From Vicinamibacteria bacterium (GTDB lineage: Bacteria > Acidobacteriota > Vicinamibacteria > Fen-336 > JAGNNV01), in contig JAENWE010000436.1 in the NCBI GenBank assembly GCA_016650185.1, forward strand, positions 1 through 5,453: a stretch of 5,453 nt of DNA. The letters are read 5' to 3'. This document shows, one piece after another, positions 4,888 through 5,453 of the stretch. Each line of letters opens with the position of its first letter. Within the stretch, counting starts at the first letter, position 1. A model generated the notes under the pieces. It worked only from the letters and a program-made list of their open reading frames with translations, did no database searches and had not been told where the DNA came from. A program made the position numbers and the translations under genes.

Positions 4888-5453
4888 ATGATGGTATCAA
4901 AGCTGCCACCCGGCGTGAAGGCTCCGATCCGGAGGGTTCGGCAAGGCCCTCGTTCACGGAAGGCGTATTCCAGCCGGCTGCTCGATCGTTCGATCCTACT
5001 TTTGAAAGTCCTCGCCGAAGGGCCGGTCGAGAAACGGCTCAGTGATTTTTCGCAGGCCGGCCTTCACAAGAGCACCGCCTTGCGGTTGCTCGAAGCGTTG
5101 CGTAAACACCGATTCGTGGCGGTCGACGAGGTCACGGGTCGATACCGCCTCGGCCTCGGGCTTTTCGAACTGGGCCTGGCCGCGGTCTCGCGCCTTGATG
5201 TGGGCCAATGTGCCCCGCCCTTTCTGGACGCGCTCGCTGCGGAAAGCGGCGAGACGGCCAGCCTCGGCATCCTTGAAGGGACGGAGGTCGTTTACATCCT
5301 GCGATCGGAGTCCGCGCAACCCCTCCGGTTGCCCCAGTCCGCTGGTCGTAGTGGTCCGGCGTATTGCACCGGGATCGGGAAAGCCATCCTCGCGCACCTG
5401 GAGCCGGAACGACTGGAAGCCTACCTAGCGGATGTGACCCTTCATCCGCGGAC
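4888..5453 (+). CDS. IclR-family transcriptional regulator (C-terminus beyond window)
   Basis: The first 188 residues of an IclR-type regulator, normally about 250-270 residues. A basic arm (residues 11-25) precedes the winged helix-turn-helix: RSILLLKVLAEG (34-45), recognition helix LHKSTALRLLEALRKHRF (59-76), and wing VDEVTGRYRLG (79-89). The linker helix FELGLAAVSRL leads to the GAF-like effector domain, seen in DALAAESGETASLGILEG (114-131), YILRSES (136-142) and the family signature PAYCTGIGKAILAHL (157-171). The final effector-domain part is outside the window. An in-frame TAG at 4879-4881 limits the start to the tandem ATGs at 4888 or 4891, or a later codon; no Shine-Dalgarno is seen. 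IclR proteins commonly control carbon or aromatic catabolism genes next to them, but the downstream genes are not visible, so the effector and targets are unknown. Confidence 0.92.
   Translation, partial: MMVSKLPPGVKAPIRRVRQGPRSRKAYSSRLLDRSILLLKVLAEGPVEKRLSDFSQAGLHKSTALRLLEALRKHRFVAVDEVTGRYRLGLGLFELGLAAVSRLDVGQCAPPFLDALAAESGETASLGILEGTEVVYILRSESAQPLRLPQSAGRSGPAYCTGIGKAILAHLEPERLEAYLADVTLHPR

Noticed and set aside
4568..4957. Minus-strand 129-residue open frame in the intergenic region and into the IclR gene
   Set aside because: Overlaps the IclR start, has no recognised domain or ribosome-binding site, and lacks the codon bias of the real genes. Only its 3' end was considered as a possible shifted continuation of the 53-residue ORF.
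4996..5397. Minus-strand open frame opposite the IclR gene
   Set aside because: The plus strand encodes a clear IclR wHTH and effector domain here, so this is a shadow.

Overview
The window is GC-rich, with strong G/C preference at third codon positions, and its genes look like those of an ordinary free-living bacterium. No gene fixes the taxon. The mix of an AcnA-type aconitase, a CPSF-like beta-CASP nuclease, a MerR regulator with a small His-rich protein, and starts that may be leaderless would fit a soil or environmental lineage such as Acidobacteriota, Gemmatimonadota or a relative. That placement is a guess.

Layout. Four genes run leftward (minus strand): merR (4439-3891), a small His-rich, possibly exported protein (4000-3503), aconitase acnA (3438-733), and a metallo-beta-lactamase/beta-CASP nuclease (711-1, cut by the window edge). 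From about 4455 to 4887 there is a sparse intergenic stretch holding the merR promoter/operator, a second perfect dyad and one possible 53-residue membrane ORF. An IclR-family regulator runs rightward from 4888 or 4891 and is cut by the right edge.

How the parts fit. merR and the His-rich gene look like one autoregulated unit. The promoter has near-consensus -35 and -10 hexamers held 20 bp apart around a perfect 16-bp palindrome, which is the architecture MerR proteins remodel. The predicted transcript start falls almost on the merR ATG, so merR may be leaderless, while the next gene has a textbook AAGGAG Shine-Dalgarno and overlaps the merR 3' end by 110 bp. acnA, 64 bp further on, is a complete TCA-cycle enzyme with all three cluster cysteines. 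The nuclease gene follows acnA after 21 bp with its own Shine-Dalgarno, so these two are probably co-transcribed.

Most of the window is conventional. The best candidate for something under-described is the merR/His-rich pair: a MerR regulator with one cysteine and none in the usual metal-binding loop, controlling a small cysteine-free, ten-histidine protein whose function I cannot assign.
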